Shown: positions 27,685 through 36,447 of the stretch, in pieces
Position numbering within the stretch: position 1 is the stretch's first letter
How the letters are laid out: every line of letters starts with the position of its first letter
NCBI RefSeq assembly: GCF_003253565.1
Contig: NZ_QKUF01000005.1
Coordinates: forward strand, 1 to 64,000
Length of the DNA stretch: 64,000 bases
Direction of reading: 5' to 3'
Source: Thermosporothrix hazakensis
GTDB taxonomy: Bacteria > Chloroflexota > Ktedonobacteria > Ktedonobacterales > Ktedonobacteraceae
The notes under the pieces: model-generated
What the model was told of the DNA's origin: nothing
What the model saw: only the letters and a program-made list of their open reading frames with translations
The model's database searches: none
Made by a program: the position numbers and the translations under genes

Positions 27685-28524
27685 CTATTTCACTGCGACA
27701 CCAAGCAAAGCTTCTCCGGGAATTTCCAGCCCGTTCGGTCCTTCATAGGACTCGAATATGCTCCTCATCTCCTCCAGGCGCTGTTGCAACTCCTCGGCGC
27801 TCTTTTTGGGACCGGGGCGCATCTCTCCCTGGGAGGATTGTAGAAAAGCCTCAAGGGAGGGGTAACGGAAACAGAGCGGGAGCACCTCTGTAAACGCTTC
27901 TTGAAAACCCGCCTCGCGAAACTCTCGCTCTAAAACAGAGCGCTCAGAGAAAGCAAACGGCGTCGGCACGCTTGAAGAGCGTTTTTGTGCAAACTGGACC
28001 GAGCTTTTTGCAAAGAAGTGAATCAGGGGGTTTCTCTCTGGCAACGACCACGTCATGACAACGAATCGTTTGCCCGGCTTGAGAACCCTTCTGATCTCAC
28101 CCAACGCCTGCTGAAGCCGTGGAACCGCTTCCAGCCCATGCCGACAGATCACAGCATCAAAGCTGTTCTCTTCCAGCTCCAGTTGCTCGGCGTTCATGAC
28201 ACGCGTTTGAACAGCGCTCAAACCTTCTTGCTCGGCCAAACGCGCCGCTATCGCCAGCATTTGAGCGGAGATATCAGTAATGAGCACGAGGCCTGTTGGC
28301 CCTACCCGCTTTGCCGCAAGACGCCCCTGATCACCGGTCCCCGCCGCAATATCAAGCACATGATCGCCAGGCTGAAGCGCGGCAAGATCAATCAGACGCT
28401 CGGTTGCTGCCGCCATGACCTGCTTGCGCTGCTCGGCACCTCGTTGCCAGTGTTCCGCCATTTTCGTAGAGGTCCAGATTTCCGCTATATGTTGCTCCAT
28501 AGGAACTTTTTGTGTATCAGACAT
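27685..28524 (-). CDS. SAM-dependent methyltransferase (class I), tailoring enzyme 1
   Basis: From the ATG at 28524, with AAGGA 7 bases upstream, the protein has 279 residues; longer readings in the same frame lie inside the upstream SDR gene. It has VLDIAAGTGDQ, LITDISAQML and FDAVICRHGLE, and resembles its downstream paralogue along the full length. The start overlaps the SDR stop by 8 bases. The two paralogues probably methylate different positions of the same scaffold. The S-adenosylhomocysteine produced could be removed by the hydrolase encoded at 33827-35095. Confidence 0.85.
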   Translation of the reverse strand: MSDTQKVPMEQHIAEIWTSTKMAEHWQRGAEQRKQVMAAATERLIDLAALQPGDHVLDIAAGTGDQGRLAAKRVGPTGLVLITDISAQMLAIAARLAEQEGLSAVQTRVMNAEQLELEENSFDAVICRHGLEAVPRLQQALGEIRRVLKPGKRFVVMTWSLPERNPLIHFFAKSSVQFAQKRSSSVPTPFAFSERSVLEREFREAGFQEAFTEVLPLCFRYPSLEAFLQSSQGEMRPGPKKSAEELQQRLEEMRSIFESYEGPNGLEIPGEALLGVAVK

Positions 28525-29344
28525 CGCTTCTTCCTTTTCTATGACCATGAACATGCCCGCCGGGTCGCTCTCCCCGGCTGATTGACTCCCCACCATCGAC
28601 AAGCAATTCAGTGCCATCCAGATAGCTCGCTTCGTCTGAGGCGAGAAAGAGAGCGACCCGTGCATAATCTTCTGGCTTTCCGATTCGCTTTAGCAGCCGC
28701 CGCCCCCCTTCTGGCTGCTTCTGCGCAACATTCTTGAGAAACCATTGCGCAGTTTTCGCATTCACGATCCCCCCGGGAACCAGGGCATTCACCCGGATGT
28801 TGTAAGGTGCAAGCTCAACAGCAAGCTGTCGTGTCAAGCCTAAAACTCCTGCTTTCGCGGCTGCATGAGCGGTAAACCCCAGGATATCGGTTCCCTTGAG
28901 TGCTGACACCGATGACGTATTGATAATGGTGCCACCTCCCGAGCGAATCAAAAGCGGGATCGCGGCCCTTGTCATCAGGAACACGCTGTCTAGCTCATTG
29001 GCAAGCGTAAAACGCCAATCTTCCAGTGACATTTCAAGAATCGGCACATTGCGCAGGCGGGCAGCATTGTTGTAAAGCACATCCAGCCGACCATACACGC
29101 TTTCAACGCGATCAATCACCTGTTGTACCTGATCAGGCTCGGTAAGATCCACAGGATCAACCGAGAGCATCTCACCACCTGCCTCTCGCACCAGACGAAC
29201 CGTCTCCTGTCCTCCCTCGCTGGAACTCGCACAGCCAACGACTCTCGCTCCCTCCTGTGCGAAAAGCAGGGCGGCGGCACGCCCCGTACCCTGCCCTCCG
29301 GTCCCTGTGATTAACACCACCTTGTCAGCTAGCCTGCCGCTCAT
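28517..29344 (-). CDS. SDR-family protein 2, catalytic tyrosine replaced
   Basis: The 275-residue Rossmann protein has TGTGGQGTG as its nucleotide-binding motif, NNAA in strand 4 and NTSS at the serine position. Where the SDR signature has YxxxK it reads HAAAK, so the catalytic tyrosine is His. It overlaps the P450 gene upstream by 4 bases. It belongs to a duplicated P450-SDR unit, whose other SDR (30729-31562) also lacks the tyrosine. It may still act as a dehydratase-like, isomerising or cyclising protein, or use another acid. Confidence 0.8.
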   Translation of the reverse strand: MSGRLADKVVLITGTGGQGTGRAAALLFAQEGARVVGCASSSEGGQETVRLVREAGGEMLSVDPVDLTEPDQVQQVIDRVESVYGRLDVLYNNAARLRNVPILEMSLEDWRFTLANELDSVFLMTRAAIPLLIRSGGGTIINTSSVSALKGTDILGFTAHAAAKAGVLGLTRQLAVELAPYNIRVNALVPGGIVNAKTAQWFLKNVAQKQPEGGRRLLKRIGKPEDYARVALFLASDEASYLDGTELLVDGGESISRGERPGGHVHGHRKGRSDV

Positions 29345-30705
29345 ACCTGCCCCTTTCTCTTGCGCACAATTACCTCAATTTTTCGATCGGGACGCAGCGC
29401 AAGGTTATGCTCCAGATCGAAACCCACCTCTGGATGGTTTGCCACGAGCTCAAATCGCAACCGTTGCGCCAGCGTCGCCAGCAACAGATGACCCTCCATC
29501 AGGGCAAAATGGTTCCCCAGGCAGACACGCGGACCTCCCCCAAAGGGCATATAGGCGTACCGGGGAAGCTGTTTCTCTCGTTCCGGGGTAAAGCGCTCCG
29601 GGTCAAAGCGCTCTGGCTCAGGGAAAGTATCAGCTCGCCGATGCATGGTATAGGGCGAGATCAAAATGATCGCTCCGGCGGGAATCTGGTAGCCATCAAT
29701 GTCGAGATCATGCAACGCCTCACGACGGATCATAGGCGCGGGAGGGCACATCCTGAGCGTCTCCTTAAACACCTGCAAGCAATAGGGCAGATTCGCCAGA
29801 TCCTCATAGGTCGGCGTCCTTCCTCCTAGCACACTATCTACTTCCTCTTGCACCTTCTGGTAAACCTCGGGATGCTGCATCAGCAGATACCATGCCCAGA
29901 GCAGCGCCAGTGGGCTGGTGCTGTATCCTGCAAAAAAGACCGGCCAGCATTCGCGAGCGATCTCCGCAACGTCTATCGCTTCACCCTGTTCGGCCCTGGC
30001 CTTGATAAGGAGATACAGAAAGTCTTTACGCTCTTGCGCTGGATTGTCACCATCAAACTGCGCGGTGATCGTGCGCACACGCTCGGCCAGCCGCTCCCCC
30101 GCCTCACGCAGTCGCTTTCTTCTGGGAGTCTGCCAGCTTTTGGGCGGTGAGAAGGCGGTAAAGAGTTGCGCGACACTGGCTTTAAACATCCCATCCACTG
30201 CCGCAGCGAGCGTCCCATCTTTGCTAATCGCCTCCGCATTGAAGAGCACATTCCCGAGAATATCCATTGTCAGACTTACCATCTGTGGGAAAAGATCAAT
30301 AACCTCACCATCTTTCCATTGTTGTTGGCGCTGTTCTCCGTAACGAGCTACAACATCAGCATAATGAAGAACATGGCGAGGTTGAAACATCGAGGCCAGC
30401 GATTTCCGTTGCTGCCGATGGACCTCATTCGCGCTGGTCACAATACCGTTGTGCAAACGGCTGCTTCGGAGCCGTCGTCCCCGATCAAAGCTCTTACTGT
30501 GCTGAACCAGAACCTTCTCAGCCAGCTCTGGCTCATTCACCAGAAAGTACGTCGAAAATCCCAGATGAAAGCTGGATACATCACCCGCCTGGGCCAGCCG
30601 TTGTAGAAAGTTCAGGCGATCATGTTTCAAGTCAAACTGACTTCCGAGCAGGGGCAAACCGCGAACGTACGCAACCTTTTTTGAGGTCACTGGTGAGCTG
30701 GACAT
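29341..30705 (-). CDS. Cytochrome P450 (second copy), atypical I-helix
   Basis: The 454-residue P450 has the heme-thiolate motif FGGGPRVCLGNHFA and the ExxR motif KETLR. The I-helix reads AGYSTS where the usual pattern is AGx(D/E)T, so the acidic residue for oxygen activation is Ser. The ATG at 30705 has AAGGAG 10 bases upstream; a GTG 27 bases earlier is possible. The last third is almost identical to the other P450 (31559-32938), including an identical 184-base stretch. It is expected to oxidise the polyketide or a sugar. Confidence 0.88.
   Translation of the reverse strand: MSSSPVTSKKVAYVRGLPLLGSQFDLKHDRLNFLQRLAQAGDVSSFHLGFSTYFLVNEPELAEKVLVQHSKSFDRGRRLRSSRLHNGIVTSANEVHRQQRKSLASMFQPRHVLHYADVVARYGEQRQQQWKDGEVIDLFPQMVSLTMDILGNVLFNAEAISKDGTLAAAVDGMFKASVAQLFTAFSPPKSWQTPRRKRLREAGERLAERVRTITAQFDGDNPAQERKDFLYLLIKARAEQGEAIDVAEIARECWPVFFAGYSTSPLALLWAWYLLMQHPEVYQKVQEEVDSVLGGRTPTYEDLANLPYCLQVFKETLRMCPPAPMIRREALHDLDIDGYQIPAGAIILISPYTMHRRADTFPEPERFDPERFTPEREKQLPRYAYMPFGGGPRVCLGNHFALMEGHLLLATLAQRLRFELVANHPEVGFDLEHNLALRPDRKIEVIVRKRKGQV
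29366..29549. repeat. 184-bp segment identical to 31593-31776 (copy A)
   Basis: By eye, every base from ACAATTACC to CAAAGGGCA matches the 3' part of the other P450 gene, while flanking DNA diverges. This is a recent duplication or gene conversion between the two P450 genes. Confidence 0.85.
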
Positions 30706-30728
30706 ACTGTTTTTACTCCTTTCCGCTC

Positions 30729-31562
30729 TCACAAACGTGCCAGACCGAAGCCTCCCGTTACAGGAGCATAGACTCCTGTCATAAAAGCGCTATCATCGCT
30801 CGCAAAAAAGGCAATGACTCGCGCAACATCTTCCGGCTGCGCGATCCGTCCCAGTGGCGTGGCAGAAGCGACGCGCTCAAGAAAGGCTGCCGGCTGCATC
30901 CATCTGGTTGCCTGCACCTGTACCATTGCTGGAGAGACCACATTCGCAGTAATACCGAGCGGTCCCAGTTCATGTGCCAGATACACTACAAACGTGTTCA
31001 GTGCGGCCTTCGCGGCTCCATTCGCGATCATACCGGGAGCCGCTGGTCCTCGTGAATGCTCGCTGGAAAGATAGATCAGCCGGCCAGCATGTTGGCGCTC
31101 CATAACAGGGACCACCGCTTTCGTGATCGTAAAGGCAGCCTGTAGCTCACCGTTGACCCTGGCAGCGAAAGCTTCCCAGGATAGCTCAGTAAAAGGACGC
31201 GTGCCAACCCGTGCGGCGATCGCGGCGAAGTGTCCCTCCCCCTTGCCCGCAAAGCGAGGCCCGGCGATAGGCGGCACATGCCCTCCCTTCGTGCTCACCA
31301 TGATATCGAGTCGCCCATAGCGCTCAACGATCTCCTCCACCATGCGGAGCACCTGCCCCTCATCAATCACATCAGCCTGAATAGCATGCGCATTCCCACC
31401 AGCAGCCTGAATGCTCTCGACCACTTCTTGCGCCCTTTGCTGATTACTCCGATAGTTCACAACCACTTGTGCACCTCGTGCAGCCAGGTCCCGCGCGGCA
31501 GCAGCTCCAATTCCCTGACCGCCTGCGCCGGTGACGAGAGCAACTTTCCCTTCAAGCGTCAT
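30729..31562 (-). CDS. SDR-family protein 1, catalytic tyrosine replaced
   Basis: The protein has 277 residues with TGAGGQGIG at the N-terminus and LSSEHSRG at the serine position. The YxxxK signature is replaced by NGAAK, so the tyrosine is Asn while the lysine is kept. Its ATG overlaps the stop of the upstream P450 by 4 bases, the same arrangement as in the second P450-SDR unit. A redox role is doubtful on motif grounds. An NAD(P)-binding scaffold, or a reaction needing only Lys and Ser, is possible. Confidence 0.8.
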   Translation of the reverse strand: MTLEGKVALVTGAGGQGIGAAAARDLAARGAQVVVNYRSNQQRAQEVVESIQAAGGNAHAIQADVIDEGQVLRMVEEIVERYGRLDIMVSTKGGHVPPIAGPRFAGKGEGHFAAIAARVGTRPFTELSWEAFAARVNGELQAAFTITKAVVPVMERQHAGRLIYLSSEHSRGPAAPGMIANGAAKAALNTFVVYLAHELGPLGITANVVSPAMVQVQATRWMQPAAFLERVASATPLGRIAQPEDVARVIAFFASDDSAFMTGVYAPVTGGFGLARL

Positions 31563-32938
31563 CCCTGCTTCTCCTCTTCTGTTCTCTTGTGTACAATTAC
31601 CTCAATTTTTCGATCGGGACGCAGCGCAAGGTTATGCTCCAGATCGAAACCCACCTCTGGATGGTTTGCCACGAGCTCAAATCGCAACCGTTGCGCCAGC
31701 GTCGCCAGCAACAGATGACCCTCCATCAGGGCAAAATGGTTCCCCAGGCAGACACGCGGACCTCCCCCAAAGGGCAGATACGCATACCGGGGAAGCTGTT
31801 TCTCTCGCTCCGGGGTAAAGCGCTCCGGATCAAAGCGCTCTGGCTCAGGAAAGTAATCGGCTCGCCGATGCAGCGTATACGCGCTTATCAGAACAGTACT
31901 TCCTCTGGCGAGATGATACCCCCCGACTTCGACATCATCTCGCGCCTCACGACGGATCATAGGCGCGGGAGGATAGAGCCTGAGCGTCTCCTTAAACACC
32001 TGCAAGCAATAGGGCAGGTTCGCCAGATCCTCATAAGTCGGCGTTCTTCCTCCTAGCACACTATCTACTTCCTTCTGCACCTTCTGGTAAACCTCGGGAT
32101 GCTGCGCCAGCAGATACCATGTCCAGATGAGCGCCATAGCAATGGTTTCAAAACCTGCAATGAAGAGAGTGCGGCATTCATCCAAGACCTGCTGATCACT
32201 CATGCGACTTCCCTCATCATCGCTGGCCTGCAACAGCAACGAGAGCAGATCGTTTTGTTCTGAAAGATGCTCCGAGTTCTCCTTTCGCTGCTGGAAAGCA
32301 CCCCGTATCCTTTTTTGCAAGACCTGCCTTGCCTGCTGAAGACGCTTATTGTAGGGGGTAGGCCAATGAATCGGGATCGCAACAAGCGAGAAAAGCACCT
32401 TCGCGCTATGCGCAAGGGCGATATCCATCGCCTCCATCATCTCGTCACCGGGGCGAATCTCCAGATCGAAAAGCACCTTGCTAAAAATGCTCATGGCCAG
32501 ATCTATCATCTTTTGATGGAGGTCTATCACTTCCCCATGCCGCATTTCTTGCTGGAACTGCTCGCCATATCGGGTAATAGTTTCAGCATATGTTGCAAGG
32601 TGACGCGGCTGAAAAAGCGTCGCCATCAATTTCCGCTGCTTTCGATGAAACTCCCCATCGCTGATAATCAGCCCATTGCCGATAAATGCCCGACGTAAGT
32701 AGCGCCCTCGATGATAGAAAGTTGCAGCATGCTCAACCAGCACCTCCTGAATAAGCTGCGGCGAGTTTACCAGAAAGTGGGGAGCAGTGCCGAAGGAAAA
32801 GCCGGCAATATCTCCTAACCGGGACAAACGCTGTAGAAAGTGCAAACGCTCATACTTAAGAGCAAGCTGACTTCCAACCAGAGGCCAGCCCCGAAGGTAT
32901 GGAATCTCTTTCGCCGTAATACTGGTAGCTATAGACAT
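31559..32938 (-). CDS. Cytochrome P450 (first copy)
   Basis: This is a 459-residue P450 with a canonical I-helix AGFET, ExxR in KETLRLYPPAP and the heme motif FGGGPRVCLGNHFA. The ATG at 32938 has AAGGA 10 bases upstream. It is followed with a 4-base overlap by an SDR gene; this P450-SDR pair is repeated just downstream. The first half differs clearly from the other P450 while the end is nearly identical, which suggests different substrates but shared redox-partner contacts. No ferredoxin gene lies nearby. Confidence 0.9.
   Translation of the reverse strand: MSIATSITAKEIPYLRGWPLVGSQLALKYERLHFLQRLSRLGDIAGFSFGTAPHFLVNSPQLIQEVLVEHAATFYHRGRYLRRAFIGNGLIISDGEFHRKQRKLMATLFQPRHLATYAETITRYGEQFQQEMRHGEVIDLHQKMIDLAMSIFSKVLFDLEIRPGDEMMEAMDIALAHSAKVLFSLVAIPIHWPTPYNKRLQQARQVLQKRIRGAFQQRKENSEHLSEQNDLLSLLLQASDDEGSRMSDQQVLDECRTLFIAGFETIAMALIWTWYLLAQHPEVYQKVQKEVDSVLGGRTPTYEDLANLPYCLQVFKETLRLYPPAPMIRREARDDVEVGGYHLARGSTVLISAYTLHRRADYFPEPERFDPERFTPEREKQLPRYAYLPFGGGPRVCLGNHFALMEGHLLLATLAQRLRFELVANHPEVGFDLEHNLALRPDRKIEVIVHKRTEEEKQG
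31593..31776. repeat. 184-bp segment identical to 29366-29549 (copy B)
   Basis: This is the partner copy of the identical P450 3' segment. A further, less perfect match continues around 31940-32090 against 29720-29870. Confidence 0.85.
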
Positions 32939-33036
32939 AAGACAGACATCCTTGAACAGCACAAATCACTTTTTCGCACTACATTGAGACTCTTTGTATA
33001 GGTTCATAAAAGCGATGATATGAACATTTCATCCTG

Positions 33037-33816
33037 TCAACAGTAAGTCTGTTCCATGTTTTCCAGGATCGCACGTGCATAACGCAGACCTTCAAACGTG
33101 CCGATATCGAATAGTGTTCCATCCTCGAACTGCGTGCCATATACCCTGAGGTTTTGTTTGATTGCTTCCAGAAAGACATTACTGAGCAATAATTCCTGCC
33201 CATGCACTCGTGAAGCATGGCTCACATAATGGTGTAATAGCTCTGTAAAGCTCGGCTCCCAGACCGCAACTCCCCAGGTATTGTAGTAAGTCGTCGTTTG
33301 CGGCTTATCGAAGATCTCAAGCACCCTTCCTGTTCCCGGCTCCAGATGCACGGGAGCAAGCGATTGAGGAGTTTCAGTCGGGAAGATACCCAGTGTGAGA
33401 TCTGCAGCCTTCTTGCGATGCTCTTCCAACAGTTGCGCAAAGCAGTGCGTGGGCTGCATAATAGTATCTGGCATCCCCATGCACACCACGCTATCACGCA
33501 CCCAGGGATACGCGCTATCCAACGCTCCCGGCATCCCCTCGGGCTCATCCTGAAAAAGGTAGCAGCAGTTCATCCCAAAACGCGACCCGTTAGTGAAGAA
33601 ACGGGCAATCTCCCATTTCTGGGGCGAGATCACAAAGTAGAGATCTTGCACCCGAGCAGCTCGCAGCGCGTTCATGACATACTGGCTTACCACCATCGGC
33701 ACAGGTCCCTTCTCCGAGGGATAATATCCAACCGGGAGCAATTCTTTCAGACCATTGTACGGCTTGAGCCGCTTCCCCAGACCAGCGGCAGGCAGGACAC
33801 CGACTGTTCTTCTCAC
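33037..33816 (-). CDS. Sugar nucleotidyltransferase (glucose-1-phosphate thymidylyltransferase-like)
   Basis: The 259-residue protein opens with GVLPAAGLGKRLKPYNGLKELLPVG, the nucleotide-binding loop of sugar-phosphate nucleotidyltransferases, and has MGMPDTI in the place of the metal-binding acid and EIFDKP as the substrate-lysine region. It would couple a hexose-1-phosphate to a nucleoside triphosphate to start sugar biosynthesis. The nucleotide cannot be read. It lies 10 bases after the S-adenosylhomocysteine hydrolase gene and upstream of the P450 genes. Confidence 0.82.
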   Translation of the reverse strand: MRRTVGVLPAAGLGKRLKPYNGLKELLPVGYYPSEKGPVPMVVSQYVMNALRAARVQDLYFVISPQKWEIARFFTNGSRFGMNCCYLFQDEPEGMPGALDSAYPWVRDSVVCMGMPDTIMQPTHCFAQLLEEHRKKAADLTLGIFPTETPQSLAPVHLEPGTGRVLEIFDKPQTTTYYNTWGVAVWEPSFTELLHHYVSHASRVHGQELLLSNVFLEAIKQNLRVYGTQFEDGTLFDIGTFEGLRYARAILENMEQTYC

Positions 33817-33826
33817 CGTTTCCCTC

Positions 33827-35095
33827 CTATGTTCCTGTTTCCCAGGAATTGAGATAGTGTTCCTGCTCGACGGTCAACGTATCGTATGCGACCCCCATCG
33901 CCTGTAGTTTCAGCCGTGCGATCTTCTTATCCAGCGATGCAGGCAGGGTATGGACTCCCGGCGCCAGCGGCTCCGAAGCATGCAGAAGATATTCGGCAGC
34001 CAGGGCCTGATTGGCGAAACTCATATCCATCACGCTTGCTGGATGTCCTTCTGCCGCACAGAGATTAACCAGGCGCCCTTCAGCCAGTAAGTAGACCTTC
34101 CGGCCATCAGCGTACGTATACTCGGTCACGAAGTCACGCACAGAGCGCTTCTGAAGCGTTAGCTGCTCCAAAGCCACTATATTGATCTCATCGTTAAAGT
34201 GCCCGGCATTCGAGAGAATCGCGCCATCCTTCAGACGTTCCAGATGCCGCTGATCCAGAACGTTCACATTTCCGGTCACCGTCACAAAGAAATCCCCTCG
34301 GGCCGCCGCCTCCATCGCAGGGAGCACCCGGTACCCATCCATAACCGCCTCAAGCGCTCGGGTCGGATCGACTTCACACACAATGACGTTCGCCCCCATG
34401 CCCTGCGCCCGGCTGGCAACCCCACGCCCACACCAGCCATACCCCAGTACAACGACGGTGCGCCCGGCCAGCAGACTGTTTGTAGCGCGAAGAATCGCAT
34501 CAAGTGTGCTCTGTCCGGTGCCGTACCGGTTGTCAAACATATGCTTCGTCTCCGCATCGTTGACCGCGATCACGGGGAAGCGCAGAACCTCCTGTTGTTG
34601 CATGCTCTTCAGACGAATGACTCCGGTTGTTGTCTCTTCCGTTGCGCCCAGGACCCGCCCGAGGAGCTCGGTGCGCTCGGTATGCAGCAAAGAGACCAGA
34701 TCACCGCCATCATCCATGACGAGAGCCGGCTTGTGGTCAAGCGCCAGATGGAGATGTCGATAATAGGTGTGTGCATCTTCACCACGCATACCAAACACTG
34801 GAATCTCATACTCTTTCACCAGAGCAGCGGCAACATCATCCTGTGTAGATAGCGGGTTTGAGGCACACAGAAACAGATCCGCGCCTCCCGCCTTCAGCGT
34901 AAGTGCCAGGTTAGCAGTCTCCGTTGTCAGATGCAGACAAACTGAGATACGCACCCCGGTAAACGGTTTCGTCTGTTTGAATTCGTCCTGAATCAAGCGC
35001 AAAACCGGCATATCTCGGGCTGCCCATTCAATGCGATCTCTTCCCCGTGGAGCCAATGAAGGCTCTTTTATATCAGCATAGTACGCTTCTTTCAT
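33827..35095 (-). CDS. ahcY: Adenosylhomocysteinase (S-adenosyl-L-homocysteine hydrolase)
   Basis: The 422-residue protein has the family's hallmarks: [11 protein letters not shown] in the substrate domain, [25 protein letters not shown] with the catalytic Lys and Asp, and the NAD motif GYGWCGRG. It splits S-adenosylhomocysteine to adenosine and homocysteine and so relieves product inhibition of methyltransferases. It sits inside an operon with sugar genes, downstream of promoter P1, next to three methyltransferases in the cluster. It may be the only copy or a dedicated second one; the window cannot tell. Confidence 0.95.
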   Translation of the reverse strand: MKEAYYADIKEPSLAPRGRDRIEWAARDMPVLRLIQDEFKQTKPFTGVRISVCLHLTTETANLALTLKAGGADLFLCASNPLSTQDDVAAALVKEYEIPVFGMRGEDAHTYYRHLHLALDHKPALVMDDGGDLVSLLHTERTELLGRVLGATEETTTGVIRLKSMQQQEVLRFPVIAVNDAETKHMFDNRYGTGQSTLDAILRATNSLLAGRTVVVLGYGWCGRGVASRAQGMGANVIVCEVDPTRALEAVMDGYRVLPAMEAAARGDFFVTVTGNVNVLDQRHLERLKDGAILSNAGHFNDEINIVALEQLTLQKRSVRDFVTEYTYADGRKVYLLAEGRLVNLCAAEGHPASVMDMSFANQALAAEYLLHASEPLAPGVHTLPASLDKKIARLKLQAMGVAYDTLTVEQEHYLNSWETGT

Positions 35096-35126
35096 CCACT
35101 ATCCTTTCTCACGACATACAGGTTAT

Positions 35127-36281
35127 TCAGACGCGTTCTCCCGCAGTATCGGTAATCAGGTGATATTGCGCTAACTCTTGCAGAGCCACGTCTACCTTAT
35201 CTTCGATATAGGCCCCATCCAGTGCATGGATGGTATCCAGGATCCCTTCGTGAACCGGGATCTGAGCCTTAAAACCGAGCAGCGTTTCAGCCCGCTTTGT
35301 ATCCAGGAAAGAATGTCTGATATCTCCGATCCGTGCTTTTTGGATGATCGTCGGCTGGATATCAACTTGCATCTTCTCCTGAAGCAGGGCAATGATTTCC
35401 AGCAGGCTTGTGGCTTTCCCGGTCCCGATATTCATGACATGAGCACCCATAAGAGAGGACTCAATGCTCAGGAGATTCGCGCGGGCAACATCCTTCACAT
35501 GAATAAAATCCCGACTCTGCTTGCCATCCTCAAAGACCAGAGGCGGTTTTCCGCTCTTGAAGCGCGAGCAGAAAATGGCAAGAGGTCCCGTGTAGGGGTT
35601 GCTCAGAGATTGCCGGGGGCCATAGATGTTGGTGTACCGCAAACAAATCACCCCTATCTCTTGCTTATGTCCCGATAACAGGGCGACCTGTTCAGTGAAG
35701 TACTTAGTCAGCGCATACACAGAGGTCGGCTTTAAAGGATAATCCTCCGTAATCGGCCGAGGCTCTACAATCGTCCCATCCTCCGGGTCTCTGGGTTCCC
35801 ACTGTCCTTGCTGCATATCGACAGCCCAGCGCACAGGAGACACTTTCACTTTTCGTACTGGATTCCAGCCGCACCCTTCTCCATAAATACTGGCAGAAGA
35901 GGCGACGACCAGCTTGCGAACCTGTGTCTTCTCTTTCAACAACACGTCCATCAAGGTCGCTGTCCCCAGTGCATTAGCCAAACAATACATATGAGGCTCA
36001 TGCGCTGATTGAGCCGTTCCAAGCGCGGCAGCAAGATGGATAACGGCCTCGCAATGCTCCAAAAGGCGCTTCAGCAGCTCACGATTCTCTACATTGCCCT
36101 GGACAAATTGAATGTCGCCATGCGCAATATAATGAGCCAGATGAGGAGGGACTGCCGAAACAGTCCCATGTACCTGAGGTTCAAAGCTATCAAGAACCGT
36201 AACTTCATGACCATGTTGCAGCAAGATATCAACGGTATGGGAACCAACAAAGCCGGCCCCGCCAGTAACAAGGACTTTCAT
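35127..36281 (-). CDS. NAD-dependent nucleotide-sugar epimerase/dehydratase
   Basis: This 384-residue extended SDR has TGGAGFVGSH at the N-terminus, SSASIYGEG with the catalytic Ser, YALTK as an intact YxxxK, and RYTNIYGPRQ. It resembles UDP-glucose 4-epimerase and dTDP-glucose 4,6-dehydratase relatives; which reaction it performs is not clear. It is the first gene behind promoter P1 and heads the operon running through ahcY, the nucleotidyltransferase and the P450 units. AAGGA precedes the ATG. Confidence 0.85.
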   Translation of the reverse strand: MKVLVTGGAGFVGSHTVDILLQHGHEVTVLDSFEPQVHGTVSAVPPHLAHYIAHGDIQFVQGNVENRELLKRLLEHCEAVIHLAAALGTAQSAHEPHMYCLANALGTATLMDVLLKEKTQVRKLVVASSASIYGEGCGWNPVRKVKVSPVRWAVDMQQGQWEPRDPEDGTIVEPRPITEDYPLKPTSVYALTKYFTEQVALLSGHKQEIGVICLRYTNIYGPRQSLSNPYTGPLAIFCSRFKSGKPPLVFEDGKQSRDFIHVKDVARANLLSIESSLMGAHVMNIGTGKATSLLEIIALLQEKMQVDIQPTIIQKARIGDIRHSFLDTKRAETLLGFKAQIPVHEGILDTIHALDGAYIEDKVDVALQELAQYHLITDTAGERV

Positions 36282-36349
36282 ACACCATCCTTACGCTTCT
36301 TCTATTCTTGTAACTTCTTCTACACTTCTGCCTTCTTGTCTGCATTTCA

Positions 36350-36394
36350 AGTATACCCTGAAGGAGCGTTGAAAAACAGATCATCGCATCATCA
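36350..36394 (-). promoter_or_regulatory. Cluster promoter box P1 (epimerase-ahcY operon)
   Basis: On the minus strand GATGAT and ATGATCTG (36384-36377) are followed after 21 bases by TATACT (36355-36350). The half-boxes are 8 bases apart. The start codon of the epimerase is 68 bases from the -10 box. Confidence 0.75.
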
Positions 36395-36447
36395 CGTACT
36401 AGTCAATTTCTGCTCTTCATCTGAAGCGCTTAGCTCCCTGTTGCTTC

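Noticed and set aside
32995..33036. Possible cluster box before the first P450
   Set aside because: A TATACA lies on the minus strand, but no TGATCTG occurs at the right distance, so the gene is more likely read from promoter P1.
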